A stretch of DNA of 40,276 nucleotides from JBELMB01 sp042088665 (GTDB lineage Bacteria; Pseudomonadota; Alphaproteobacteria; Rhodobacterales; Rhodobacteraceae), in contig JBELMB010000032.1 in the NCBI GenBank assembly GCA_042088665.1, positions 1-40,276 on the forward strand, read 5' to 3'. A program made the position numbers and the translations under genes. Numbering within the stretch: position 1 is the first letter of the stretch; every line of letters starts with the position of its first letter. The notes beneath the pieces are model-generated. The model had not been told where the DNA came from. It saw only the letters and a list, made by a program, of their open reading frames with translations, and searched no databases. Of the stretch, positions 1-6,219 are shown in pieces.

Positions 1-384
1 TGGCAAGGCGCGCTTGCGATCCATACCGCGTGCGCGCAGCACGAAATCCAGATTGGCACGGACGGAGCGTCGCAAGAGCACCGGTTTCTGAAAGACAAAG
101 GCCTGGCGCGCCGTGGCCTCTGTCGCGGGTGTGCCGCTCCAGCTGACCGTGCCGCAGGATGGCGCCAGCACCCCGTGCAAAACCTTGAGCAAAAGCGTCT
201 TTCCCGCGCCGTTCGGTCCCAGCAGCACGGTGCACCCTTCTGCGCCAAGGCGCAGGCTGATCCGTTCCAGCACCGTTCGGCCCCCGAGGGTCAGGCTGAT
301 GTCCTGCACGCAAAGCTCTGTCTGCGGTGCGTAAGCGCGGCTCTCTTCGAGTGGCGCATAGGGGGGCAGACCAGCGTCAGGCAT
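1..384 (-). CDS. tupC: Tungstate/molybdate-type ABC transporter ATP-binding protein (3' end outside window)
   Basis: The first 128 codons of an ABC ATPase are present; the C-terminal part lies beyond the left edge. The translation begins MPDAGLPPYAPLEES and contains a Walker A motif (GPNGAGKT, about residues 55-62) and a Q-loop region (FVFQKPVLLRRSV, about 94-106). The signature motif and Walker B are not in the window. The ATG at 384 overlaps the stop of the upstream permease gene (ATGCCTGA), so the two are translationally coupled. The gene would energise oxyanion uptake at the cytoplasmic membrane. Tungstate is preferred over molybdate as substrate because the permease resembles TupB and the genes adjoin a formate dehydrogenase, which needs W or Mo. 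The substrate assignment is an inference; the ABC ATPase assignment is secure. Confidence 0.85.
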   Translation of the reverse strand, partial: MPDAGLPPYAPLEESRAYAPQTELCVQDISLTLGGRTVLERISLRLGAEGCTVLLGPNGAGKTLLLKVLHGVLAPSCGTVSWSGTPATEATARQAFVFQKPVLLRRSVRANLDFVLRARGMDRKRALP

Positions 385-1084
385 AGGCTTGTCTCGCAGC
401 GCTGAACCGCAGACTCTGGACGGCGGCGTTGACCCCGAGCGCGATCAGCAGCAGCACCAGACCCAGCGCCAGCGCAAGGGGCAGGTTGCCTTTTGACGTC
501 TCCAGCGCGATGGCCGTGGTCATCACGCGGGTCAGGTGATCGATGTTGCCACCGACGATCATCACCGCGCCGACCTCTGCCACCGCGCGACCAAAGCCCG
601 CAAGGCTGACCGTCAGCAGCGCATAGCGCGCATCCCACAAGAGCGCCTCGATTTGCTGCCAGCGGGTCAAACACAAAGATCGGAACTGGTCAGCAAACTC
701 GCCATGCAGATCCTCCAGCACTTGGCGTGACAGGGCGGCGATGATCGGCGTGATCAGGATCGTCTGCGCGATGATCATCGCGGTCGGCGTGTAAAGCAGC
801 CCGAGAAAGCCCAGTGGCCCAGCGCGCGACAGGTGCAGGTAGACAAGCAGACCGACGACCACAGGCGGCAGGCCCATCAGCGCGTTCAGCAGGATGATTG
901 CGGCGGAGCGGCCCCGGAACCGGCTGACCGCAAGCAGCGCGCCAAGCGGCAGCCCAAGCGCGCAGGCCAGAAATGTGGCGCTGAGACTGACCTTCAGCGA
1001 GAGGGCGACAATCTCCGTCAGGTCGGCATCACCCGTCAGCACAAGCGCCACGGCCAGTCCGAATGCCTCCTGCAGATCTTGCAT
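377..1084 (-). CDS. tupB: Tungstate-type ABC transporter permease
   Basis: This 235-residue protein is hydrophobic throughout, with about five to six membrane segments, as expected of TupB/ModB-type permeases. It has the cytoplasmic coupling-loop pattern (GFGRAVAEVGAVMIVGGNI, about residues 165-183) typical of tungstate permeases. The start ATG at 1084 follows a GGGAGG-like ribosome site. It overlaps the ATPase gene by 8 bases. No separate TupA binding protein is seen between here and the formate dehydrogenase genes; it may lie left of the window. A TupA-like domain fused to a cytochrome occurs at 13773-14540. The likely role is to supply W or Mo for the molybdopterin enzyme encoded at 6220-9120. 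Molybdate or sulfate permease is a less likely alternative. Confidence 0.85.
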   Translation of the reverse strand: MQDLQEAFGLAVALVLTGDADLTEIVALSLKVSLSATFLACALGLPLGALLAVSRFRGRSAAIILLNALMGLPPVVVGLLVYLHLSRAGPLGFLGLLYTPTAMIIAQTILITPIIAALSRQVLEDLHGEFADQFRSLCLTRWQQIEALLWDARYALLTVSLAGFGRAVAEVGAVMIVGGNIDHLTRVMTTAIALETSKGNLPLALALGLVLLLIALGVNAAVQSLRFSAARQAYA

Positions 1085-1124
1085 AATTTCCCGCGCCTCC
1101 CGCGCTGCGGATTCCCCGTCAGGT

Positions 1125-1142
1125 TAGCGGTAATAGTGCCAA
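1125..1142 (-). promoter_or_regulatory. Possible -24/-12 (sigma-54-like) promoter of tupB
   Basis: Read on the minus strand, TTGGCAC is followed by TATTACCGCTA, giving a GG-N10-GC arrangement with a perfect TGGCAC -24 element and a weaker -12 element (CCGCT instead of TTGCA). It sits about 40 bases upstream of the tupB start, in the gap after the NtrC-family regulator gene. The regulator lacks the GAFTGA loop normally needed to activate sigma-54, so the match may be fortuitous. Confidence 0.35.
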
Positions 1143-1263
1143 AATTTCAAGCGTTTAGTGGTGTCATTTTGACCGCGGACCAATGGTAGAGGGACAGATT
1201 GACCGACAATTTGGACAGTCAATTGCTGCGCGGCGGTGTAAATGACTGCATAATTTCCCGATG

Positions 1264-2640
1264 TTACTGATCCCAGGCGGTCATCTTTCGATCGATGGTC
1301 TTGCGTGACACGCCAAGCCGCCGGGCGGCCTCGGCCCGGTTGCCATCGCACAGATCCAGCACATGCAGCATGTGCCGTTGCATCACGAGGTCGAGGTTCT
1401 CGATGGCCTGTGCCCCGGTCACGCGACCGTCACCGGCAAAGGTGTCCGGCAAGGCGCCGAGGATGACGGAGCGTTCGATGAGGTTTTTCAACTCGCGCAC
1501 GTTGCCCGGCCAGTCGTAGCGGCGCAGGCGCAGCAGCGTGTCCTCGTCGAGATCCAGCGGTTTGGTCCCCATGGCCTTTGAGAATTGCCCCATGAAAAAC
1601 GCGGCCAGTTCAACCACGTCTTCGGCGCGGGTCTTGAGCGGAGGCATCTCGATCTGGACGACGTTGATGCGGTGATAGAGATCGGCGCGAAAGCGGCCCT
1701 CGGTGATCTCGCGCTGCAGATCCGCATTGGTGGCAAAGAGAAAACGCAGGTTCAGCGGGATCTCCCGCTCGGCGCCCACGGGGCGGACACGCTGGTCCTC
1801 CAGCACACGCAGCAATGCCGCTTGCAGCGCCTCGGGCATCTGGCCCACTTCGTCCAGCAACAGCGTTCCGCCATCGGCGAGCAGCAGCAGACCGGGCTTC
1901 AACCGGTCTTCGCCCTCGACGATGCCAAACAGGTCCTGCGCGATCCGGTCGGGCGGAATGGTCGCGCAGTTGATCGCCACAAAGGGCCCGTCGGCGCGGT
2001 CCGATTGCAGGTGAAGGTGCCGCGCCGCCAGTTCCTTGCCGGTGCCTGTCGCGCCGGTGAACAGCACCGGTGTCGTCAAGGGAGCGAGCCGCGCGATCAG
2101 ATCTCGCACCCGCGCAAGCGCATCCGAAGCCCCCAGCAGCGGACCATGCGCCGTATCGCCCCGCAACGCATGACGCAACAGCGTGTTGTCGCGGCGCAGG
2201 TACTTGCGGTCCAGCGTCCGGGCCACGGCGCCAAGGATCTGGTTGGCGCGAAAGGGCTTCAGCACGAAATCGCTGACTTCGGCGCGCAACGCGGCGATGG
2301 CGGTGTCGAGATCGGCGTAGGCCGTGATCAGAATCGTATCGGCAAACAGACCCTTGCGCCTTTGTTCGGTCACCCAGTCCAGCCCGGTGGCCCCGGGCAT
2401 GATGTTGTCGATGATGACAAGGTCGAAATGCGCCTCGTCCAGCTTGCGCGTGGCCTCCGCCAGAGAGGCCGCTTCCTCGAGGCGTTTGACCCTTGGGCCG
2501 AGGATCTTGGTCAGGAAGTTTCGCATGCCGATTTCATCATCGACCACGAGGATCGAAGCCTGCGCCAGCGTGGCGTCAGCGTCATCTGCGGCCTGTGGTG
2601 CGCGCCACGAAACGCGCGCCGGATTAGTCGAGCCGGACAT
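1264..2640 (-). CDS. NtrC-family response regulator lacking the GAFTGA loop
   Basis: The 458-residue protein has a receiver domain (about 29-145; acidic pocket D34/D35, phospho-acceptor D78 in LVIIDNIMPG, K128), an AAA+ domain (Walker A GATGTGK at 196-202, Walker B TLLLDEV at about 259-265, arginine finger in FRADLYHR) and a Fis-type C-terminal helix-turn-helix (AEAARRLGVSRKTIDRKM). Between LFG and KPG, where sigma-54 activators carry GAFTGA, there is only IVEGEDRL, so the sigma-54 contact loop is missing. Known relatives without this loop, such as Rhodobacter capsulatus NtrC, work with the housekeeping polymerase. The ATG at 2640 was chosen over an in-frame start 20 codons upstream because the receiver domain follows it properly and the upstream residues read as a shadow of the preceding small gene. 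The cognate kinase is probably the one at 17259-19211. Likely targets are formate dehydrogenase and tungstate transport genes. Confidence 0.85.
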   Translation of the reverse strand: MSGSTNPARVSWRAPQAADDADATLAQASILVVDDEIGMRNFLTKILGPRVKRLEEAASLAEATRKLDEAHFDLVIIDNIMPGATGLDWVTEQRRKGLFADTILITAYADLDTAIAALRAEVSDFVLKPFRANQILGAVARTLDRKYLRRDNTLLRHALRGDTAHGPLLGASDALARVRDLIARLAPLTTPVLFTGATGTGKELAARHLHLQSDRADGPFVAINCATIPPDRIAQDLFGIVEGEDRLKPGLLLLADGGTLLLDEVGQMPEALQAALLRVLEDQRVRPVGAEREIPLNLRFLFATNADLQREITEGRFRADLYHRINVVQIEMPPLKTRAEDVVELAAFFMGQFSKAMGTKPLDLDEDTLLRLRRYDWPGNVRELKNLIERSVILGALPDTFAGDGRVTGAQAIENLDLVMQRHMLHVLDLCDGNRAEAARRLGVSRKTIDRKMTAWDQ

Positions 2641-2749
2641 TTTCACCCGACATGGTGTCCTGCGCCGAGAACGGCATTTCCGCCAGAACGTACCAGGCAC
2701 CTATGCCGATCACGATCATCGCGGCAAACCCTGCAAACATCGCTTTCAT
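2624..2749 (-). CDS. Small single-span membrane protein (41 residues)
   Basis: A short open frame starts 7 bases after the stop of the WD40-cytochrome gene, with a GAGAG-like ribosome site, and its end overlaps the start of the response regulator gene. The product begins MKAMFAGFAAMIVIGIGAWY and ends in a short polar tail, so it looks like one N-terminal membrane segment followed by about 20 residues outside. I do not recognise the family. Its place between a periplasmic heme c protein and the regulator, tightly packed in the same transcription unit, suggests a small accessory subunit of the membrane formate dehydrogenase complex, but this is inference only. It could also be a cleaved signal peptide with a tiny periplasmic product. 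Confidence 0.6.
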   Translation of the reverse strand: MKAMFAGFAAMIVIGIGAWYVLAEMPFSAQDTMSGENVRLD

Positions 2750-2756
2750 GTTTCTC

Positions 2757-4055
2757 TCACTTTTCTTGTGTCACGTTTCGCAGGTAGGCGATCAGATCGG
2801 CGCGGTCATCTGCGCCCGCAATCACCTGCATCGGCATCTTCGATCCCGGTATGTAGTGGTCCGGTCCAAGGTCGAACAGCGCATCGATTGTCTCATCCCC
2901 CCAGATGATGTCAGATCCGGTGAGGGTTCCGGAATAGCGATAGCCGGGCACTGTGCCCGCGCGCCTGCCAAAAACTCCATAGAGCGACGGCCCGGCCCGG
3001 CGCGAAGGCCCCGGATCAACCGCGTGGCAGATGGAGCATTTGCGCATGAACTGGCGTTCGCCGTTCGACATCTCTTCGGGCGCACGAAGAAAAGAGCGTT
3101 GGCCGCCCACCGGGTCGAACTGGTCCAGAAGAGCCACCGGCCAGGCGTAGATCACGTCGTCAATGCCGCCCGCGTGGATGGTCTGTCCATCGGGGGAAAA
3201 GGCGAGCGCCCAGACCGGCCCTTGCCGCATGGCCCGGAAATCACGCGCGATGTGCCAGTCTGCGGTGTCGATCACCATGATATAGCCATGCCCGTCCCCC
3301 ACAGCGAGTTGCCGGGTCTGGGGGTGGTAGGCCATCGACAGGATTGGCCGTCGATCAAGCGTAAAGTCCCGGATCTGTGCACCGGTGTCAGGATCGATCA
3401 CCCGAGTGCCACCGTCGACGGCGCCATAGGCGATCCACTCCTCGGTCACGACCATCTCGTTGATGCCAAAGCCATGTTTGACGATGGTCCGGGGGCTTGG
3501 TGTCTGCCCCTCCCAGACCCTAAGCGTTCCGTCCGAGGATCCTGAATAGAGCGTGCCGCGCGCGTCGAAACCCACGGTCGTGACGTTGGACCGGTGTCCT
3601 TTCAGAACGCGTGTGTCGAAACCGGGTCCGTCACCGGTTGCGAGGTCGCCCACCAGCGTATCATGCACAAAGCCATCCCAGCCCGCGGTTGCGATGCGGC
3701 GGCCATCGGCGGTCACGGCGATATCCGCCACTTTGCCGAGGTGCCGGGTGACTTCGACCGGGTCAGCGCGCTCTGGATGCCAGAGCAGCACGCCAAAATC
3801 GTCGCCGCCGGACAGCAGGACAGGGGCCTGCGTGTAATCGAGCGTGATGACAGCCGCGTCATGCCCTTCGAGCCAGACCGGCGCGCCGTCCTGCCAGAGG
3901 CCCACGGCGTTGTCGAAACTGGCACTGGCCAGCTGGCCCTCGGGCGAAACGGCAAGCCCCATGACGGGACCGCCGTGACCTTTGTAGGTGGTAAACTCCT
4001 CTGCCCAGACGGGCGCTGCCAGCAAAAGGCAGAGGAGGCCGTTCAGGATGCGCAT
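2757..4055 (-). CDS. WD40-repeat / cytochrome c fusion protein
   Basis: The 432-residue product starts with a signal peptide (ending near PVWAEE) and then carries WD40-like repeats (about 25-325, with units such as SASFDNAVGLW, SGGDDFGVLLW and SGSSDGTLRVW). It ends in a class I cytochrome c domain with heme motif CSICH (340-344) and a probable methionine ligand in GSKMPM (about 407). It is therefore exported and binds one heme c covalently. The start ATG overlaps the stop of the cytochrome b gene (TGATG); a GTG one codon earlier is possible. Co-translation with the formate dehydrogenase cytochrome b suggests an electron acceptor or docking protein between the quinone-side or heme b subunit and periplasmic carriers. 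The role is inferred; the domain layout is directly visible. Confidence 0.85.
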   Translation of the reverse strand: MRILNGLLCLLLAAPVWAEEFTTYKGHGGPVMGLAVSPEGQLASASFDNAVGLWQDGAPVWLEGHDAAVITLDYTQAPVLLSGGDDFGVLLWHPERADPVEVTRHLGKVADIAVTADGRRIATAGWDGFVHDTLVGDLATGDGPGFDTRVLKGHRSNVTTVGFDARGTLYSGSSDGTLRVWEGQTPSPRTIVKHGFGINEMVVTEEWIAYGAVDGGTRVIDPDTGAQIRDFTLDRRPILSMAYHPQTRQLAVGDGHGYIMVIDTADWHIARDFRAMRQGPVWALAFSPDGQTIHAGGIDDVIYAWPVALLDQFDPVGGQRSFLRAPEEMSNGERQFMRKCSICHAVDPGPSRRAGPSLYGVFGRRAGTVPGYRYSGTLTGSDIIWGDETIDALFDLGPDHYIPGSKMPMQVIAGADDRADLIAYLRNVTQEK

Positions 4056-5305
4056 CACTCCGCCGGGGTTGCGCCCTCTGGCGCAGATTTGCCCGCCTTG
4101 CGTTCGCGCGCCTTCACTTCTTCCAGCCAGATCGAATGGTGCTGGTGTGCCCAGGCTTCGTCCACTTCGCCGGAGCCCATGGCGTCATAGGCGCCCTGCA
4201 TGCCGACGGACCCGATGTAGATATGCGCGACGATGATCGCCATCAGCACAAAGGCCATGATCGCATGCCAGGCGGAGGCAAACTGCATCTCCTGATGCGG
4301 GGTCAACTCGGTGGGGAAGGGCGCCATGCCGACCCAGTTGTACATGCCCCAGTCATTCATCAGCACAAAGGTCTTGGCGAACATGGGAAGTTCGAAGGGG
4401 AACAGCAGCGACAGACCCGAGAGCGAGATCGACCCGCCAAAGACGATCACGCTCCAGAAGATGATCTTTTGCCCGCCGTTGAACTTCTTTGCCGGGGGGT
4501 GGTTCTTGCCGATGATCCCGCCGAATTGTGCGAACCAAGTGATGTCGGTGCGGTTGGGAATGTTGTGCCAGACCCACATGAAGAAGATCATCACCAGCGC
4601 CAGCATAAAGGCCCATGCCACGTTGTTGTGGATGACCTTTGAGGCCAGCAGCAGCGTCGCGTTGAAATCCTTGCCGAGGTAGGGCGCGATATAAAGCCTG
4701 CCGAGCAGGACAAACAGCCCCGTCAGGCCCAGCACGATGAAGGATCCCGCTAGCAGCCAATGGGCGAACCGCTCGATGGCCTTGAACCGTGTCACGGTGC
4801 GGCCTGTCATGGGCTCGTCGATCCCGATGCGACCGCGCAGCAGGTAAAACAGGATCAGCGCAGCGATGGTGCCCAGCAGCAGATAGCTGCCGTAATGCGC
4901 CAGCGGACCCTTGCGGAATTCATACCAGGCCATGCCACCGTCCTGCACCAGCACCTTGGCCACGTCACCGCCGGAGGACACGGTGATGTCTGCCGCGTTG
5001 TAGCGCAGGGCGCGCCACAGATCGGGGTCGGATGATCCGCCCAATGTGCCCAGTTGCGCACCGATGGCGGCTGCGGAGTTCGGATCGCCGAACTGCCGGC
5101 GGAAGTTGCTGTCCAGCGCGACGCCTTCTTGGCGCGCCATGATGTCGTCCAGCGATTGCGCACCACCTGTCGCCACGCGTGCCTCTGCCAAGGCGCTTGC
5201 CGAGGGGCCCGTGGGCTCGGGTGCGGGGGCCATCACAAAGCTGAAGATCGCGAGGCCGAGGGCCACCAACATAAACCAGCCCAGGCCAGTTGACCGCGTT
5301 TTCAT
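4055..5305 (-). CDS. fdhC: Formate dehydrogenase cytochrome b556 (gamma) subunit
   Basis: This 416-residue integral membrane protein has an N-terminal signal/anchor, an unusual approximately 100-residue extracytoplasmic stretch (ending near GPLAHYGSY), and then the FdoI/FdnI-type four-helix cytochrome b core. Candidate heme b histidines lie in FAHWLLAGSF, VIHNNVAW, ASAWHAIMAFV and IVAHIYIG. It would anchor the catalytic and iron-sulfur subunits to the membrane and pass formate electrons to quinone or to the heme c protein encoded next. It is separated from the iron-sulfur subunit gene by 308 bases holding a small gene on the other strand, so it probably has its own promoter. A GGAGAA ribosome site precedes the ATG. 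The gene symbol follows common usage for this subunit; names vary between organisms. Confidence 0.9.
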   Translation of the reverse strand: MKTRSTGLGWFMLVALGLAIFSFVMAPAPEPTGPSASALAEARVATGGAQSLDDIMARQEGVALDSNFRRQFGDPNSAAAIGAQLGTLGGSSDPDLWRALRYNAADITVSSGGDVAKVLVQDGGMAWYEFRKGPLAHYGSYLLLGTIAALILFYLLRGRIGIDEPMTGRTVTRFKAIERFAHWLLAGSFIVLGLTGLFVLLGRLYIAPYLGKDFNATLLLASKVIHNNVAWAFMLALVMIFFMWVWHNIPNRTDITWFAQFGGIIGKNHPPAKKFNGGQKIIFWSVIVFGGSISLSGLSLLFPFELPMFAKTFVLMNDWGMYNWVGMAPFPTELTPHQEMQFASAWHAIMAFVLMAIIVAHIYIGSVGMQGAYDAMGSGEVDEAWAHQHHSIWLEEVKARERKAGKSAPEGATPAE

Positions 5306-5371
5306 GTTTTTCTCCCGTCGTGACGTGCGTCTTGCCAGTTCTGAGGCAAAAAATCGCGCATCTTCATTTTT

Positions 5372-5389
5372 TGTATATACATCGTATAC
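5372..5389. promoter_or_regulatory. Palindromic operator-like sites between fdhC and a divergent small gene
   Basis: In an AT-rich stretch of the 133-base divergent region lie a perfect 10-bp palindrome (TGTATATACA, 5372-5381) and, two bases on, a second 6-bp palindrome (GTATAC, 5384-5389). Position and symmetry suit a dimeric repressor acting on one or both divergent genes. The binding protein is not identifiable from sequence. Confidence 0.4.
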
Positions 5390-5438
5390 CGACTTGATGT
5401 ACCAACCTTGGCACTGCTAACAAAAAAGGACTGATACC

Positions 5439-5537
5439 ATGGCAAAAGACACCAACCTCAAGGCACTCAAGAAAGACGTCAAGAAGCGCAGCTCGCAGCT
5501 GAAGAAGGCCAAGAAAGCGCTCAAGAAAGCCAAGTGA
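5439..5537 (+). CDS. Lysine-rich 32-residue peptide
   Basis: A 33-codon frame starts at an ATG preceded by an AAGGA ribosome site and ends just before a strong terminator. The product begins MAKDTNLKALKKDVKKRSSQ and has 13 lysines and one arginine with a heptad-like spacing of leucine and alanine, so it should be a single basic amphipathic helix. It is transcribed opposite to the formate dehydrogenase genes on both sides. A start signal, a terminator and strong compositional bias argue for a real gene. I do not recognise a family. Binding to nucleic acid or to acidic membrane surfaces would fit the composition, but nothing in the sequence shows a partner. Confidence 0.65.
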   Translation: MAKDTNLKALKKDVKKRSSQLKKAKKALKKAK

Positions 5538-5565
5538 TCCTTGATTTCGATCACCTGATCGTGCT

Positions 5566-5592
5566 GACGCCCCGGTTTTGTGCCGGGGCGTC
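5566..5592 (+). terminator. Rho-independent terminator of the lysine-rich peptide gene
   Basis: A perfect 10-bp stem (GACGCCCCGG / CCGGGGCGTC) with a 7-base loop is followed by GCTTGTTTTC. It lies 28 bases after the stop codon of the small gene. The downstream T-run is interrupted, so termination may be partial. Confidence 0.75.
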
Positions 5593-5613
5593 GCTTGTTT
5601 TCAGGGCAGGCGT

Positions 5614-6207
5614 TTAGCCGCCCTTCTGGTCGTAGGCTGTGCCCCAGCCCCATGCGCCGGAGCCGAAGCCGCGCGCCACGACACGCTCGCGGTAGATGGC
5701 GGACACAACGTCCCCGTCACCCGCCAGAAGCGCCTTTGTGGAACACATCTCGGCGCAGATCGGCAGTTTGCCTTCTGCAATCCGGTTGCGGCCATACTTG
5801 GCGAACTCGGCGGTCGAATGCGTTTCTTCCGGGCCACCGGCGCAGAAGGTGCATTTGTCCATCTTGCCGCGCGACCCGAAGTTGCCCGCTTGCGGGAACT
5901 GGGGCGCACCGAAGGGGCAGGCGTAAAAGCAGTAGCCGCAGCCAATGCAGAGGTCCTTGGAGTGCAGGACCACGCCCTCTTCGTTCTGATAAAAGCAGTC
6001 CACAGGGCAGACTGCCATACAGGGTGCATCCGAGCAGTGCATGCAGGCGACAGAGATCGAGCGTTCGCCCGGCTTGCCGTCCTGAATGGTCACCACGCGG
6101 CGGCGGTTGATGCCCCAGGGCACCTCGTGCTCGTTTTTACAAGCTGTCACGCAGGCGTTGCATTCGATGCAGCGCTCGGCGTCACAAAGGAATTTAGCTC
6201 GTGCCAT
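5614..6207 (-). CDS. fdhB: Formate dehydrogenase iron-sulfur (beta) subunit
   Basis: The 197-residue ferredoxin-like subunit contains four cysteine clusters for [4Fe-4S] centres: CIECNACVTAC, CMHCSDAPCMAVC, CIGCGYCFYAC and the split CTFC...CAEMC. This is the FdnH/HybA/DmsB arrangement that carries electrons from the molybdopterin subunit to the membrane heme b. It has no signal peptide, as expected for a subunit exported by riding with the Tat-signal catalytic subunit. Its start lies 12 bases after the catalytic subunit gene, so they are one operon. It lacks the C-terminal membrane helix of E. coli FdnH, and the product ends soon after the last cluster in a Gly-rich tail. Confidence 0.93.
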   Translation of the reverse strand: MARAKFLCDAERCIECNACVTACKNEHEVPWGINRRRVVTIQDGKPGERSISVACMHCSDAPCMAVCPVDCFYQNEEGVVLHSKDLCIGCGYCFYACPFGAPQFPQAGNFGSRGKMDKCTFCAGGPEETHSTAEFAKYGRNRIAEGKLPICAEMCSTKALLAGDGDVVSAIYRERVVARGFGSGAWGWGTAYDQKGG

Positions 6208-6219
6208 TCCGTCTCCTCC

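Noticed and set aside
1585..2787. A 400-codon open frame on the plus strand opposite the response regulator
   Set aside because: It is the antisense shadow of a gene with clear receiver, AAA+ and Fis domains; its translation is Gln/Arg/His-rich with no domain.
5430..5445. TTGGCAC upstream of the lysine-rich peptide as a sigma-54 element
   Set aside because: The required GC is not found at the -12 spacing, so only a half match remains.
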